A stretch of 13,530 nucleotides of DNA, taken from the NCBI GenBank assembly GCA_045591095.1, contig JAZNSF010000034.1, positions 1 to 13,530 of the forward strand, given 5' to 3'. A model generated the notes under the pieces. The model had not been told where the DNA came from and ran no database searches. It saw only the letters and a list, made by a program, of their open reading frames with translations. The position numbers were made by a program, and so were the translations under genes. Origin of the DNA: SIG440 sp045591095 (lineage in GTDB: Bacteria; Bacillota; Clostridia; Monoglobales; Monoglobaceae). Shown piece after piece: positions 5,486-12,997 of the stretch (the stretch's first letter is position 1; each line of letters opens with the position of its first letter).

Positions 5486-6451
5486 ATGCTTAAGATAAAA
5501 AACATAGAGCTTGAGAACAACGTAATACTTGCGCCGATGGCAGGGGTAACCGACAAGGCCTTTCGCTTGATTTCAAAGCCATATGGCCCAGCACTTATGT
5601 ATACCGAGATGGTGTCAGGCAAGGGGCTTTTTTACAATAATAAAAAAACCGAGGACCTGCTTGAAACTGACCCATTCGAAAAGCCTGTTGCTGTGCAGCT
5701 TTTTGGCCACGAACCAAAGGTTATGGCAGAGATTGCCGGAAAGGCACTGGAGTTCGGGGCAGAGATTGTTGATATAAATATGGGATGCCCTGCCCCGAAG
5801 ATTACAGGAAACGGTGATGGTGCGGCACTTTCTAAAAATCCAAAGCTTGCAGGAGAGATAATCAGCGCTGTGGCAAAGGCAGTCAGCGCTCCGGTGACTG
5901 TGAAAATCCGTAAAGGCTGGGATGAAACTTTGGTTAACGCGGTGGAAATGGCAAAAATTGCGGAAGAAAGCGGTGCGTCGGCTGTGACTATCCACGGCAG
6001 GACGCGGGAGCAATTTTACAGCGGAAAGGCAGACCTTGATATAATAAAGGCGGTCAAAGAGGCAGTCTCGATTCCCGTAATCGGTAATGGTGATATAATC
6101 GACGAAGAAAGCGCAAAGCATATGCTTGACTTTACCGGCTGCGACGGGATAATGATTGGCCGTGGGGCAGAAGGTAACCCCTGGATATTTGAGAGGGTTA
6201 TACACTTTTTAAAGACCGGCGAAAAGCTACCGCTACCTACAATAAAGATGCGTGCTGAGAAGATGGAGGAGCATCTTAGAATGCTTGTTGGATTTAAGGG
6301 CGAATACCGCGGGATACAGGAAGCAAGAAAGCACATGGCATGGTATATAAAAGGCATAGCAGGCGGCGCAAGACTAAGGGAGCTAATTAACAAAGCAGAA
6401 ACTTTTGAAGATATGCTTAAGGTTATCCAAAGCCTTAAAAATATGCCGTAG
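5486..6451 (+). CDS. dusB: tRNA-dihydrouridine synthase, DusB type
   Basis: A flavin-dependent TIM-barrel enzyme that reduces specific uridines in tRNA to dihydrouridine. In the 321-residue form: APMAGVTD (16-23), VQLFG (70-74), INMGCPAPKI with catalytic Cys101, KIRKGW, HGRTREQFYSG (FMN phosphate and tRNA side), GNGDI and IGRGAEGNPWIF, followed by the helical C-terminal domain. I chose ATG 5486 because AAGGA (5474-5478) is seven bases upstream and the protein then begins MLKI, the usual DusB start. An in-frame ATG at 5465 with GGAG six bases before it would add seven residues and cannot be excluded. It stands alone under a consensus promoter; no fis gene, the proteobacterial neighbour, is present. 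No clear terminator follows. Confidence 0.93.
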   Translation: MLKIKNIELENNVILAPMAGVTDKAFRLISKPYGPALMYTEMVSGKGLFYNNKKTEDLLETDPFEKPVAVQLFGHEPKVMAEIAGKALEFGAEIVDINMGCPAPKITGNGDGAALSKNPKLAGEIISAVAKAVSAPVTVKIRKGWDETLVNAVEMAKIAEESGASAVTIHGRTREQFYSGKADLDIIKAVKEAVSIPVIGNGDIIDEESAKHMLDFTGCDGIMIGRGAEGNPWIFERVIHFLKTGEKLPLPTIKMRAEKMEEHLRMLVGFKGEYRGIQEARKHMAWYIKGIAGGARLRELINKAETFEDMLKVIQSLKNMP

Positions 6452-6513
6452 AAATTGCAAAAAATCAGTTTAAAATTCAAGGGGTTTTTGCACGATTTAA
6501 GTCTAATTTTTTC

Positions 6514-6542
6514 TTGACTTTAAAGGAAAAATGTAGTATTAT
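6514..6542 (+). promoter_or_regulatory. Promoter of the hom-lysC transcript
   Basis: TTGACT (6514-6519), a 17-base spacer and TATTAT (6537-6542), with predicted start near 6549 and a leader of about 54 bases. The leader is too short for a lysine riboswitch or T-box, and no leader peptide rich in Thr or Ile is seen, so control at the RNA level is not apparent here. Confidence 0.75.
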
Positions 6543-6602
6543 TTATTGTATATAAAAATGGGTAGGTATAAGGTTTAGTATTCCGGAAAGGACTGAATAT
6601 AA

Positions 6603-7805
6603 ATGAAAATTGCTATTATGGGTTTTGGCGTTGTTGGCTCGGGCGTTGGCGAAGTCATATTAAAGAATCAGCAAACCCTGATAAAAAAATGCGGTGAACC
6701 CATTGAAGTTAAGCACATTCTTGACTTAAGGGATTTCCCTGACAGCGAGTTCAAGTGCTTTACCAAGGATTTTAACGATATTCTAAACGACCCCGAGGTC
6801 GGTGTTGTAGTCGAAACTATGGGCGGAGTAAATCCCGCCTACGAATTTACCAAAAAGCTGCTTCTTTCGGGCAAACAGGTAATTACTTCCAATAAGGAAC
6901 TTGTTGCAACCCATGGCACCGAGCTTTTGAACTTAGCAAGAGAGAAAAATATAAATTACTTCTTTGAAGCAAGTGTAGGTGGCGGAATTCCTATAATAAG
7001 ACCTATGTATTCGTGCCTTACAGCGGGCGAAGCAAGTGATGTGTTTGGTATTCTTAACGGTACTACAAACTATATCCTGACTCAGATGTTTCAGTGCGGA
7101 GAAAGCTTTGAAAGTGCGCTTAAGGCGGCGCAGCAAAAAGGTTATGCTGAGGCTGACCCGACAGCAGACGTAGAAGGCTTTGACACATGCCGTAAGATTG
7201 CAATCCTTGCTGCACTTGCTTTTGGAAAGGCGCTGGATTATAAAAAAATATCAACCGAGGGCATTACCAAAATCTCGGCAGAGGATGTGGCTTATGCTGA
7301 GAAGTTAGGATATGCAATCAAGCTTATCGGACACTCGACCAAAGCAGAAGACGGCGTATATGCAGGGGTATTCCCCGCATTTGTACCAAAGGGCAATCCG
7401 CTTGCCGGCATAAACGATGTATTTAACGGGATAATCGTCAAGGGCGATGACTTAGGTGATGTTATGTTTTATGGCCGCGGTGCAGGAAAGCTGCCGACAG
7501 CCAATGCGGTTGTAGCAGACGTGGTTGATGCAATCAAGCATAAAAATGTAAATATAATGATTAAGTGGGACGATTACAAGGAAGAAAATCAGTCAAGCGG
7601 CGAAAACGTTAGGTATGGCTATTACATAAGATTTTCGGGTAAAGCTCCAAAGAATCTTGCAGATTCGGGAATTGTTGCATTTTCTGACAGCGGCACTGAC
7701 GAATTTGCTGTGCTGACAAAGCCTATGACGCGCAAGGGAGTTATGGAATTTGAAAAATCACTTGATAACTGCAATGTTCTCTCGAAGATGAGAATTATTA
7801 ACTAG
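6603..7805 (+). CDS. hom: Homoserine dehydrogenase
   Basis: A 400-residue cytosolic NAD(P)-dependent enzyme reducing aspartate semialdehyde to homoserine, the branch point to threonine, methionine and isoleucine. Seen: Rossmann motif GFGVVG (7-12), TSNKELVA with Lys98, the substrate-domain signature GILNGTTNYIL (149-159), and GYAEADPTADVEGFDTCRK (180-198), where Asp194 and Lys198 match the catalytic pair of the yeast enzyme. AAAGGA (6587-6592) lies ten bases before the ATG. The C-terminal part begins like an ACT domain (YYIRF near residue 340) but is only about 60 residues and lacks the PGVL-type ligand loop, so feedback control by threonine may be altered. The next gene is lysC, a normal aspartate-family pairing. 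Enzyme identity is firm; the ACT comment is inference. Confidence 0.95.
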   Translation: MKIAIMGFGVVGSGVGEVILKNQQTLIKKCGEPIEVKHILDLRDFPDSEFKCFTKDFNDILNDPEVGVVVETMGGVNPAYEFTKKLLLSGKQVITSNKELVATHGTELLNLAREKNINYFFEASVGGGIPIIRPMYSCLTAGEASDVFGILNGTTNYILTQMFQCGESFESALKAAQQKGYAEADPTADVEGFDTCRKIAILAALAFGKALDYKKISTEGITKISAEDVAYAEKLGYAIKLIGHSTKAEDGVYAGVFPAFVPKGNPLAGINDVFNGIIVKGDDLGDVMFYGRGAGKLPTANAVVADVVDAIKHKNVNIMIKWDDYKEENQSSGENVRYGYYIRFSGKAPKNLADSGIVAFSDSGTDEFAVLTKPMTRKGVMEFEKSLDNCNVLSKMRIIN

Positions 7806-7814
7806 TAAAATATA

Positions 7815-7834
7815 GGAGAAGCAAGCTGCTTCCC
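7815..7834 (+). other. Hairpin between hom and lysC
   Basis: GAAGCA (7818-7823) pairs with TGCTTC (7827-7832) across a three-base loop, extended by GG (7815-7816) and CC (7833-7834) after a one-base bulge. There is no T-run after it, so it is unlikely to be a terminator. It may mark mRNA processing or stability between the two genes. Confidence 0.4.
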
Positions 7835-7859
7835 TTAAAAGATATAGGAGGTTTTGACT

Positions 7860-9065
7860 TTGGCAATTATAGTTCAGAAATTTGGCGGTAGTTCGGTTGC
7901 AGATGCTGCCAAGGTAGAAAATGTGGCAAGCAGAGTTATTGAAACATACCGGGACGGCAACAGCGTTGTTGTGGTTGTTTCGGCTCAGGGCGACACAACG
8001 GATGACCTTATAGAAAAGGCTCACGAAATAAACAAAAATGCTTCAAAACGCGAGATGGATATGTTGCTTGCATCAGGCGAGCAGATTTCGGTTGCACTTC
8101 TTGCTATGGCAATCGAAAAAACCGGCACACCGGTTATTTCGCTTACCGGCTGGCAGGCAGGTTTTGCGACAGACTCAAACTCAGGCAATGCGCGTATCAA
8201 AAGAATTGATACCGAGCGCATTATGTCCGAGCTTGACAAAAAGAAGATTGTTATTGTTGCAGGCTTCCAGGGCCTCGATAAGTATGACGACATCACAACA
8301 CTTGGCCGTGGTGGCAGTGATACATCTGCAGTTGCAATAGCGGCAGCAGTACATGCTGACAAGTGCGAAATCTATACTGACGTTGACGGTGTTTACACCG
8401 CAGACCCACGTATAGTGCCAAATGCGCAAAAGCTGGATGCAATAACTTACGACGAAATGCTGGACCTTGCAAGTCTTGGTGCAAACGTTCTTCACAACCG
8501 TTCGGTTGAGATGGCTAAAAAGTACGGCGTAAGGCTGGAGGTTAAATCAAGTTTTCAAAAAGTAGACGGAACAATAGTTAAGGAGGCGGTTTCAGTGGAA
8601 AAAATGTTAATCAGAGGTGTGGCAAGAGATAATGATGTTGCGAGAATAGCGATAGTTGGTCTTGAAGATAAGCCGGGTATCGCATTCAGAGTGTTCTCAC
8701 TTCTTTCAAAGAAGGGTATTAATGTTGACATAATCCTTCAGTCAATCGGCAGAGGTGACAAAAAGGATATTTCCTTTACTGTTACCAAAAACCATCTCAA
8801 AGAAGCGCTTGAACTTTTGGAAGGAGCAAAGGACACTCTTTGCTACGAAGAAATTACACATCGCGAGGACATCAGCAAGGTTTCAATTGTTGGTGTTGGG
8901 ATGGTTAACAACCCTGGTGTTGCCGCAAAGATGTTTGAAGCGCTTTATGACGCAAATATCAATATTCATATGATTTCTACATCAGAAACAAAGATTTCGG
9001 TGCTTATTAATGTAAATAATGCAGAGAAAGCTGTTCAGGTAATTCACGATAAGTTCTTAATGTAA
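7860..9065 (+). CDS. lysC: Aspartate kinase with two C-terminal ACT domains
   Basis: A 401-residue cytosolic enzyme that phosphorylates aspartate, the committed step towards lysine, threonine and methionine. Motifs: VQKFGGSSV with Lys7, GEQIS (73-77), TTLGRGGSDTSAVAIAAAV (147-164), CEIYTDVDGVYTADPR (169-184), and SLGANVLHNRSVE (205-217). Two ACT domains follow (about 262-330 and 340-401), which in this family bind lysine or threonine. The start is TTG 7860: AGGAGG (7846-7851) is eight bases before it, whereas the in-frame TTG at 7854 is only two bases away. An internal AGGAGG and in-frame GTG at codon 246 suggest a separately made beta subunit. It shares the hom transcript. Identity is firm; the exact start rests on the ribosome binding site. 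Confidence 0.95.
   Translation: MAIIVQKFGGSSVADAAKVENVASRVIETYRDGNSVVVVVSAQGDTTDDLIEKAHEINKNASKREMDMLLASGEQISVALLAMAIEKTGTPVISLTGWQAGFATDSNSGNARIKRIDTERIMSELDKKKIVIVAGFQGLDKYDDITTLGRGGSDTSAVAIAAAVHADKCEIYTDVDGVYTADPRIVPNAQKLDAITYDEMLDLASLGANVLHNRSVEMAKKYGVRLEVKSSFQKVDGTIVKEAVSVEKMLIRGVARDNDVARIAIVGLEDKPGIAFRVFSLLSKKGINVDIILQSIGRGDKKDISFTVTKNHLKEALELLEGAKDTLCYEEITHREDISKVSIVGVGMVNNPGVAAKMFEALYDANINIHMISTSETKISVLINVNNAEKAVQVIHDKFLM
8581..8597 (+). promoter_or_regulatory. Internal ribosome binding site and in-frame GTG for an aspartokinase beta subunit
   Basis: Inside lysC, AGGAGG (8581-8586) is followed after exactly eight bases by GTG (8595-8597), in frame with lysC as codon 246. Translation from here to 9065 would give about 156 residues holding only the two ACT domains. 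Bacillus subtilis aspartokinase II and Corynebacterium LysC make such alpha/beta pairs from one gene, so the arrangement is known in principle; its use here is inferred. Confidence 0.6.
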
Positions 9066-9080
9066 ATTTGTTAATAAAAG

Positions 9081-9119
9081 AGCAGGGGATAGGCTGTAAG
9101 GTGTCGCCTATAACCTGCT
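9081..9119 (+). terminator. Hairpin after lysC, possible partial terminator
   Basis: AGCAGG (9081-9086) pairs with CCTGCT (9114-9119), then after a 2x2 internal loop ATAGGC (9089-9094) pairs with GCCTAT (9106-9111), with an eleven-base loop. The tract that follows is TTTCGTT, not a clean T-run, so termination may be incomplete and allow readthrough into the oad genes. Confidence 0.45.
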
Positions 9120-9157
9120 TTCGTTGTGAAATAGAGTTTAGGAAAGGAATGAAAAAT

Positions 9158-9436
9158 ATGACGGGACTTTCAAATACTTTTGTTTGTATTATGGGTATGG
9201 GAACTGTTTTTATCGGGCTTATATGTATAGTGCTTATCTGTAATTTACAGAGTATGGTTTTAAAGGCCATTTCAAAGCCCGAAAAAAACAAGGCGCCTGG
9301 CAGTGTTGTTGAATCGGCACCGGCTCTTAGTTCAGACGAAAAGGCTGAAATCATTGCAGGGGCCTCTGCATGTATTGCCGAAGAACTTGGCAAAGATGCA
9401 TCAAACATCAAAGTGTTATCATTTAAAAGAGTATAA
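9158..9436 (+). CDS. oadG: OadG-family small membrane subunit of a sodium-pumping decarboxylase
   Basis: A 92-residue protein with one N-terminal membrane helix (about residues 8-32, including GMGTVFIGLICIVLIC) and a short cytosolic tail ending in KVLSFKRV. This fits the OadG/MmdD (PF04277-type) subunit, which bridges the membrane beta subunit and the soluble carboxyltransferase subunit. ATG 9158 is preferred: AAAGGA (9143-9148) is nine bases upstream, while the ATG at 9149 directly abuts that site. It is the first of four co-directional genes that together make the pump. No strong promoter is visible between lysC and this gene. The protein is short and variable as usual for the family; assignment rests on the helix, the tail and the neighbours. 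Confidence 0.8.
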   Translation: MTGLSNTFVCIMGMGTVFIGLICIVLICNLQSMVLKAISKPEKNKAPGSVVESAPALSSDEKAEIIAGASACIAEELGKDASNIKVLSFKRV

Positions 9437-9462
9437 AAGAAACAATTAACGGAGGAAAAATA

Positions 9463-9870
9463 ATGAAAAAATACAGAGTAAATGTAAATGGCAAAGCTTA
9501 CGAAATAGAGATTGAATTGATTAGCGAGGCAGAGGCTACAGTACCTGTCTCTGCGCCTGTGGCGGCTCCCGCAGCAGCACCTGCGCCTGTGGCGGCTCCC
9601 GCAGCAGCACCTGCTCCTGCACCCGAGGCAGCATCCGCATCCGTTGCAAGTGGTGAGGGCGAGGTAGTTACAAGCCCTATGCCCGGAACAATTGTGTCGG
9701 TAAACGTAAAGTCTGGGGAAAGTGTAAAAAAGGGTCAGGTTCTTATGATTCTTGAAGCTATGAAGATGGAAAACGAGATTATGGCAGGTGCTGACGGAAC
9801 AGTTACTTCGGTTAATGTTTCGGTGGGACAGACTGTTGAAACCGGTACACCCCTTTGCACAATTAAATAA
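9463..9870 (+). CDS. Biotin carboxyl carrier protein subunit of the decarboxylase
   Basis: A 135-residue biotin carrier. Residues 1-22 form a short N-terminal region common to these subunits, 26-62 an Ala-Pro linker, and 66-135 a biotinyl domain with EAMKMEN, in which Lys101 is the biotinylation site. It shuttles CO2 from the carboxyltransferase (alpha) subunit to the membrane beta subunit, acting at the inner face of the membrane. GGAGG (9451-9455) lies seven bases before the ATG; the gene starts 26 bases after oadG. The linker DNA has an exact 30-base tandem duplication. It corresponds to the C-terminal domain of single-chain OadA, here a separate gene as in the MmdC/GcdC-type systems. A role in another biotin enzyme is possible but unlikely in this operon. 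Confidence 0.92.
   Translation: MKKYRVNVNGKAYEIEIELISEAEATVPVSAPVAAPAAAPAPVAAPAAAPAPAPEAASASVASGEGEVVTSPMPGTIVSVNVKSGESVKKGQVLMILEAMKMENEIMAGADGTVTSVNVSVGQTVETGTPLCTIK
9551..9610 (+). repeat. Two exact 30-base tandem copies in the biotin carrier linker
   Basis: Bases 9551-9580 and 9581-9610 are identical, each encoding ten residues of Ala/Pro/Val linker. The first four bases of a third copy follow. The repeat is in frame, so gain or loss of units would only change linker length. Confidence 0.9.
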
Positions 9871-9878
9871 GAATACCT

Positions 9879-9927
9879 ACAAATTCTTTCTGCCTGCCCA
9901 CGGCAGATTCCCGCGCATAAAATTTGT
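9879..9927 (+). other. Hairpin in the gap between the biotin carrier gene and oadB
   Basis: TCTGCC (9889-9894) pairs with GGCAGA (9902-9907) across a seven-base loop, and outside it ACAAATT (9879-9885) pairs with AATTTGT (9921-9927). No T-run follows. This fills most of the 80-base gap, the longest inside the oad genes. It may affect mRNA processing or the ratio of soluble carrier to membrane subunit (inferred). Confidence 0.45.
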
Positions 9928-9950
9928 GAGTAGAAAGGCATTGAATTAAT

Positions 9951-11570
9951 ATGAAAAAGAGACTATTTGCGGGATTTTTGGCAGCAGTAGTGCTTCTTTG
10001 CTCGTTTGCAACCTGCTTTGCAGAAGGCGAGGCAGAGCCACTTGTTATCAAAAATCCAAGTTATAATAATGAAACAAATTTGCTTAGCTTCACGGTTGCA
10101 AATGTTAGCAAAGAAAATCTTGTTTTTGCAATATCCGGACTTGACTATGACGAAAAAACCGTACAACTTGGCCAGTTTCAAAAAGAAGTGACGGCTATGT
10201 CGATTGCTGCAGGCGGCGAAGTAAAGATTACAATTCCTTTAAGCATTTTAAATTACGAAGAGGGAAACCAACCAAAAATTGGTGCCAGTCTTCAGTATGC
10301 AAAAAATGATACTGCGGCTTTGGACCTTGCAACCCAGATGGATGTTGGCGAAATTACAATCGAAAACGTTTTTTCAGACGGCGCAACCGCGATAGAAGCA
10401 GTTAAAAACTTTCTTAAGCAGACGGGGTTTATGTCTATAGTAAATGACCCCAAAATTCTCGTAATGCTGCTTATTTCATTTGTGCTTATGTACCTTGCAA
10501 TTGCAAAGGGCTTTGAACCGCTTCTTCTTCTCCCCATTGCATTTGGTATGCTTCTTACCAATCTTCCGGGCGCAGAAATGTTCCACGAAGAGCTTTTCGC
10601 CGACGGGCACGTTCATTGGGATTTGTTTAATGCGACAAACTCGATTTCGCCAGGTCTTATCGACTATCTTTACCTGGGTGTAAAGCTTGGAATTTATCCT
10701 TGCCTTATCTTCCTTGGCGTTGGTGCGATGACAGACTTCGGTCCACTGATTGCAAATCCCAAGAGTCTTCTTTTGGGCGCCGTGGCACAGCTTGGTATTT
10801 TTGTAACATTTGTTGCGGCAAGATACCTTGGGTTTACCCCCGAAGAAGCATCGTCAACAGGTATTATAGGCGGTGCTGACGGCCCTACTGCAATCTTTGT
10901 TACAACAAGACTTGCTCCGCATCTTTTGGGACCGATTGCTGTTGCGGCATATTCGTACATGGCACTTGTGCCGGTAATTCAGCCGCCTATTATGAAGGCG
11001 CTTACCACCAAAAAAGAGCGTGCAATTGTTATGAAACCTCTACGCGAAGTTTCAAAGGTAGAAAAAATAATATTCCCCATCGCAATCACGGTATTTGTAA
11101 CCTTGCTTGTTCCATCAGCTGGTCCGCTGGTAGGTGCACTTATGCTTGGAAACCTCGCGCGTGAATGTGGTGTGGTTGACAGACTTTCAAAGACTGCGCA
11201 AAACGAGCTTATGAATATAGTAACCATTTTCCTTGGCATTTCGGTTGGTGCAACTGCAACGGCAGACACCTTCCTTGCACCAAAGACACTTGCAATTATC
11301 TGTATGGGCGTAGTTGCCTTTGGTATGGGCACGGGCGGAGGAGTTTTACTTGCTAAGTTTATGAACCTGTTTACAAAGAAGAACAAAATCAATCCGCTTA
11401 TCGGCTCGGCAGGAGTTTCGGCTGTTCCTATGGCGGCGCGTGTATCTCAGGTTGTCGGACAAAAGGAAAACCCGCAAAACTTCCTGCTTATGCACGCAAT
11501 GGGGCCAAATGTCGCAGGCGTTATAGGCTCGGCTATTGCGGCGGGTGTTTTAATCGCACTTTTTGGATAA
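9951..11570 (+). CDS. oadB: Sodium-translocating decarboxylase beta subunit with N-terminal secreted extension
   Basis: A 539-residue protein. From about residue 155 it is a full OadB/MmdB/GcdB-type subunit, which decarboxylates carboxybiotin and exports sodium ions: YLAIAKGFEPLLLLPIAFGM (181-200), GIIGGADGPTAIF (304-316) with the Asp (310) that matches the essential Asp203 of the Klebsiella subunit, GISVGATATADTFL, and the SAGVSAVPMAARVSQ and MGPNVAGVIGSAIAAG blocks near the end. Residues 1-24 are a signal peptide (MKKR, hydrophobic core, TCFA cleavage-like end), and 25-145 form a soluble, beta-rich-looking domain outside the membrane. Beta subunits are usually about 370-435 residues, so the extension is unusual. 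The frame is continuous, and the only ribosome binding site near the start (AAAGG, 9934-9938) serves ATG 9951. The function of the extension is unknown. Confidence 0.9.
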   Translation: MKKRLFAGFLAAVVLLCSFATCFAEGEAEPLVIKNPSYNNETNLLSFTVANVSKENLVFAISGLDYDEKTVQLGQFQKEVTAMSIAAGGEVKITIPLSILNYEEGNQPKIGASLQYAKNDTAALDLATQMDVGEITIENVFSDGATAIEAVKNFLKQTGFMSIVNDPKILVMLLISFVLMYLAIAKGFEPLLLLPIAFGMLLTNLPGAEMFHEELFADGHVHWDLFNATNSISPGLIDYLYLGVKLGIYPCLIFLGVGAMTDFGPLIANPKSLLLGAVAQLGIFVTFVAARYLGFTPEEASSTGIIGGADGPTAIFVTTRLAPHLLGPIAVAAYSYMALVPVIQPPIMKALTTKKERAIVMKPLREVSKVEKIIFPIAITVFVTLLVPSAGPLVGALMLGNLARECGVVDRLSKTAQNELMNIVTIFLGISVGATATADTFLAPKTLAIICMGVVAFGMGTGGGVLLAKFMNLFTKKNKINPLIGSAGVSAVPMAARVSQVVGQKENPQNFLLMHAMGPNVAGVIGSAIAAGVLIALFG

Positions 11571-11596
11571 TACATTAGGAAAGGAAATAAACAATT

Positions 11597-12994
11597 ATGT
11601 CAAAATTACACATTACAGATACAATTCTTCGTGATGCGCATCAGTCCCAGGCGGCAACCCGTATGCGAATCGAAGATATGATTCCGGCACTTGAGCTACT
11701 TGACAAGGTGGGCTACTGGTCCTTGGAATGCTGGGGCGGCGCGACATTTGATTCTTGTATGAGATTTCTAAACGAAGACCCGTGGGAAAGACTGCGCACT
11801 ATCAAAAAGTATCTTCCCAATACAAAACTGCAGATGCTCTTTCGTGGCCAAAATATCCTAGGCTACAAGCACTATGCTGACGATGTGGTTGAGCAGTTCT
11901 GTAAAAAATCTATCGAAAATGGTATCGACGTTGTTCGTGTGTTTGATGCACTCAACGACCCAAGAAACTTGGAATCCGCGATAAAGTTTGTCAAGGAATA
12001 CGGCGGTCTTTGCGAAGCTGCAATCAGCTATACAACAAGCCCTGTTCATAACGAAGATTACTTTGTAAAGCTTGCTATGACCTTAGAAAAAATGGGAGCC
12101 GATACAATTTGTATCAAGGATATGGCAAATCTCTTGCTTCCGTATGATGCGTTTAGTCTTGTTAAAAGGCTCAAAGAAAACGTTTCGGTTCCAATTCACC
12201 TTCACACCCACAACACTGCAGGAACAGGTGATATGACTAACCTGATGGCAGCAGAGGCCGGTGTAGACATTGTGGACTGTGCACTTTCGCCTATGGCAAA
12301 CGGGACATCAAACCCGTCAACCGAGGCAATGGTTGCGACAATGAAAGGTAGCGAGCGTGACACTGGTCTTGACCTTGTTACCCTTTCAAAAGCGGCAGAA
12401 CATTTTAGAAAAATTGCCGAAAAATTGAAGGCTGACGGAACACTTGACCCGAAAGTTTTGAATGTTGACCCCAATGCGCTTTTATATCAGGTTCCGGGCG
12501 GGATGCTTTCAAACCTGATTTCGCAGTTAAAGCAGCAAAATGCTGAGGACAAGTACTACGAAGTGCTTGCCGAAGTTCCAAGAGTCCGCGAAGATTTTGG
12601 GTATCCTCCGCTGGTAACTCCAACAAGCCAGATTGTCGGCACTCAGGCAGTACTTAATGTGCTTATGGGTAGATACAAAATGATTTCTAAGGAATCAAAA
12701 GGCCTTCTTCGTGGCGAATACGGTATGCTTCCAGGTAAAGTAAACGAAGAAGTAAGAAAAATGGCAATCGGTGACGAAGATGTTATCACAGTAAGACCTG
12801 CGGACCTTATCGAGCCCGAACTCGAAAAGTACCGCGAGGAGACAAAGGGCTTTGCAAAAAGTGAAGAGGATGTTTTAAGCTATGCTCTTTTTCCGCAGGT
12901 TGCAAAAAAATTCTTTGATACTCGTGACAAAGAAGTAAAGACTGAAAAAACCACAGACGAAGTGCGTACAATAAACGTTGTAGATTTGTCGTAA
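11597..12994 (+). CDS. oadA: Oxaloacetate decarboxylase alpha subunit (carboxyltransferase), no biotin domain
   Basis: A 465-residue cytosolic DRE-TIM carboxyltransferase, which moves carboxylate from oxaloacetate to biotin, leaving pyruvate. Motifs: DTILRDAHQS with metal-ligand Asp13, LFRGQNILGY (81-90), VFDALND (115-121), CIKDMANLL with Lys174 (the carbamylated lysine of pyruvate carboxylase), HLHTHNTAGTG with His203 and His205 (metal ligands), NGTSNPSTEA with the catalytic Thr region (235-244), then the conserved PYC/OADA helical domain beginning near PGGMLSNL (about 305). It ends near residue 465 without the biotinyl domain; that domain is the separate gene at 9463. AGGAAAGGA (11577-11585) is eleven bases before the ATG, 26 bases after oadB. 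A pyruvate carboxylase B subunit or transcarboxylase 5S is the alternative by sequence; the oadB and oadG neighbours favour the sodium pump. Confidence 0.92.
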   Translation: MSKLHITDTILRDAHQSQAATRMRIEDMIPALELLDKVGYWSLECWGGATFDSCMRFLNEDPWERLRTIKKYLPNTKLQMLFRGQNILGYKHYADDVVEQFCKKSIENGIDVVRVFDALNDPRNLESAIKFVKEYGGLCEAAISYTTSPVHNEDYFVKLAMTLEKMGADTICIKDMANLLLPYDAFSLVKRLKENVSVPIHLHTHNTAGTGDMTNLMAAEAGVDIVDCALSPMANGTSNPSTEAMVATMKGSERDTGLDLVTLSKAAEHFRKIAEKLKADGTLDPKVLNVDPNALLYQVPGGMLSNLISQLKQQNAEDKYYEVLAEVPRVREDFGYPPLVTPTSQIVGTQAVLNVLMGRYKMISKESKGLLRGEYGMLPGKVNEEVRKMAIGDEDVITVRPADLIEPELEKYREETKGFAKSEEDVLSYALFPQVAKKFFDTRDKEVKTEKTTDEVRTINVVDLS

Positions 12995-12997
12995 AAG

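Noticed and set aside
5615..6205. 196-codon open frame on the minus strand inside dusB
   Set aside because: It lies wholly within a well-supported gene, its translation is Cys/His/Tyr-rich with no recognisable domain, and no ribosome binding site or promoter supports it.
6549..6602. Lysine riboswitch or T-box ahead of hom
   Set aside because: The predicted leader is about 54 bases, far too short, and lacks any conserved riboswitch or T-box sequence I can see.
9068..9157. Upstream extension of oadG from 9068
   Set aside because: It would read through a strong hairpin, lacks a ribosome binding site and would place a charged, Cys-rich stretch before the membrane helix, unlike the family.
9007..9411. 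134-codon minus-strand frame across the lysC end and oadG
   Set aside because: It overlaps two supported genes and a hairpin region, and shows no domain or initiation signal.
11597..12994. Methylmalonyl-CoA or glutaconyl-CoA decarboxylase operon in place of oxaloacetate decarboxylase
   Set aside because: Those enzymes need a crotonase-fold alpha subunit (MmdA/GcdA); the alpha gene here is a DRE-TIM carboxyltransferase with the OadA/PycB motifs.
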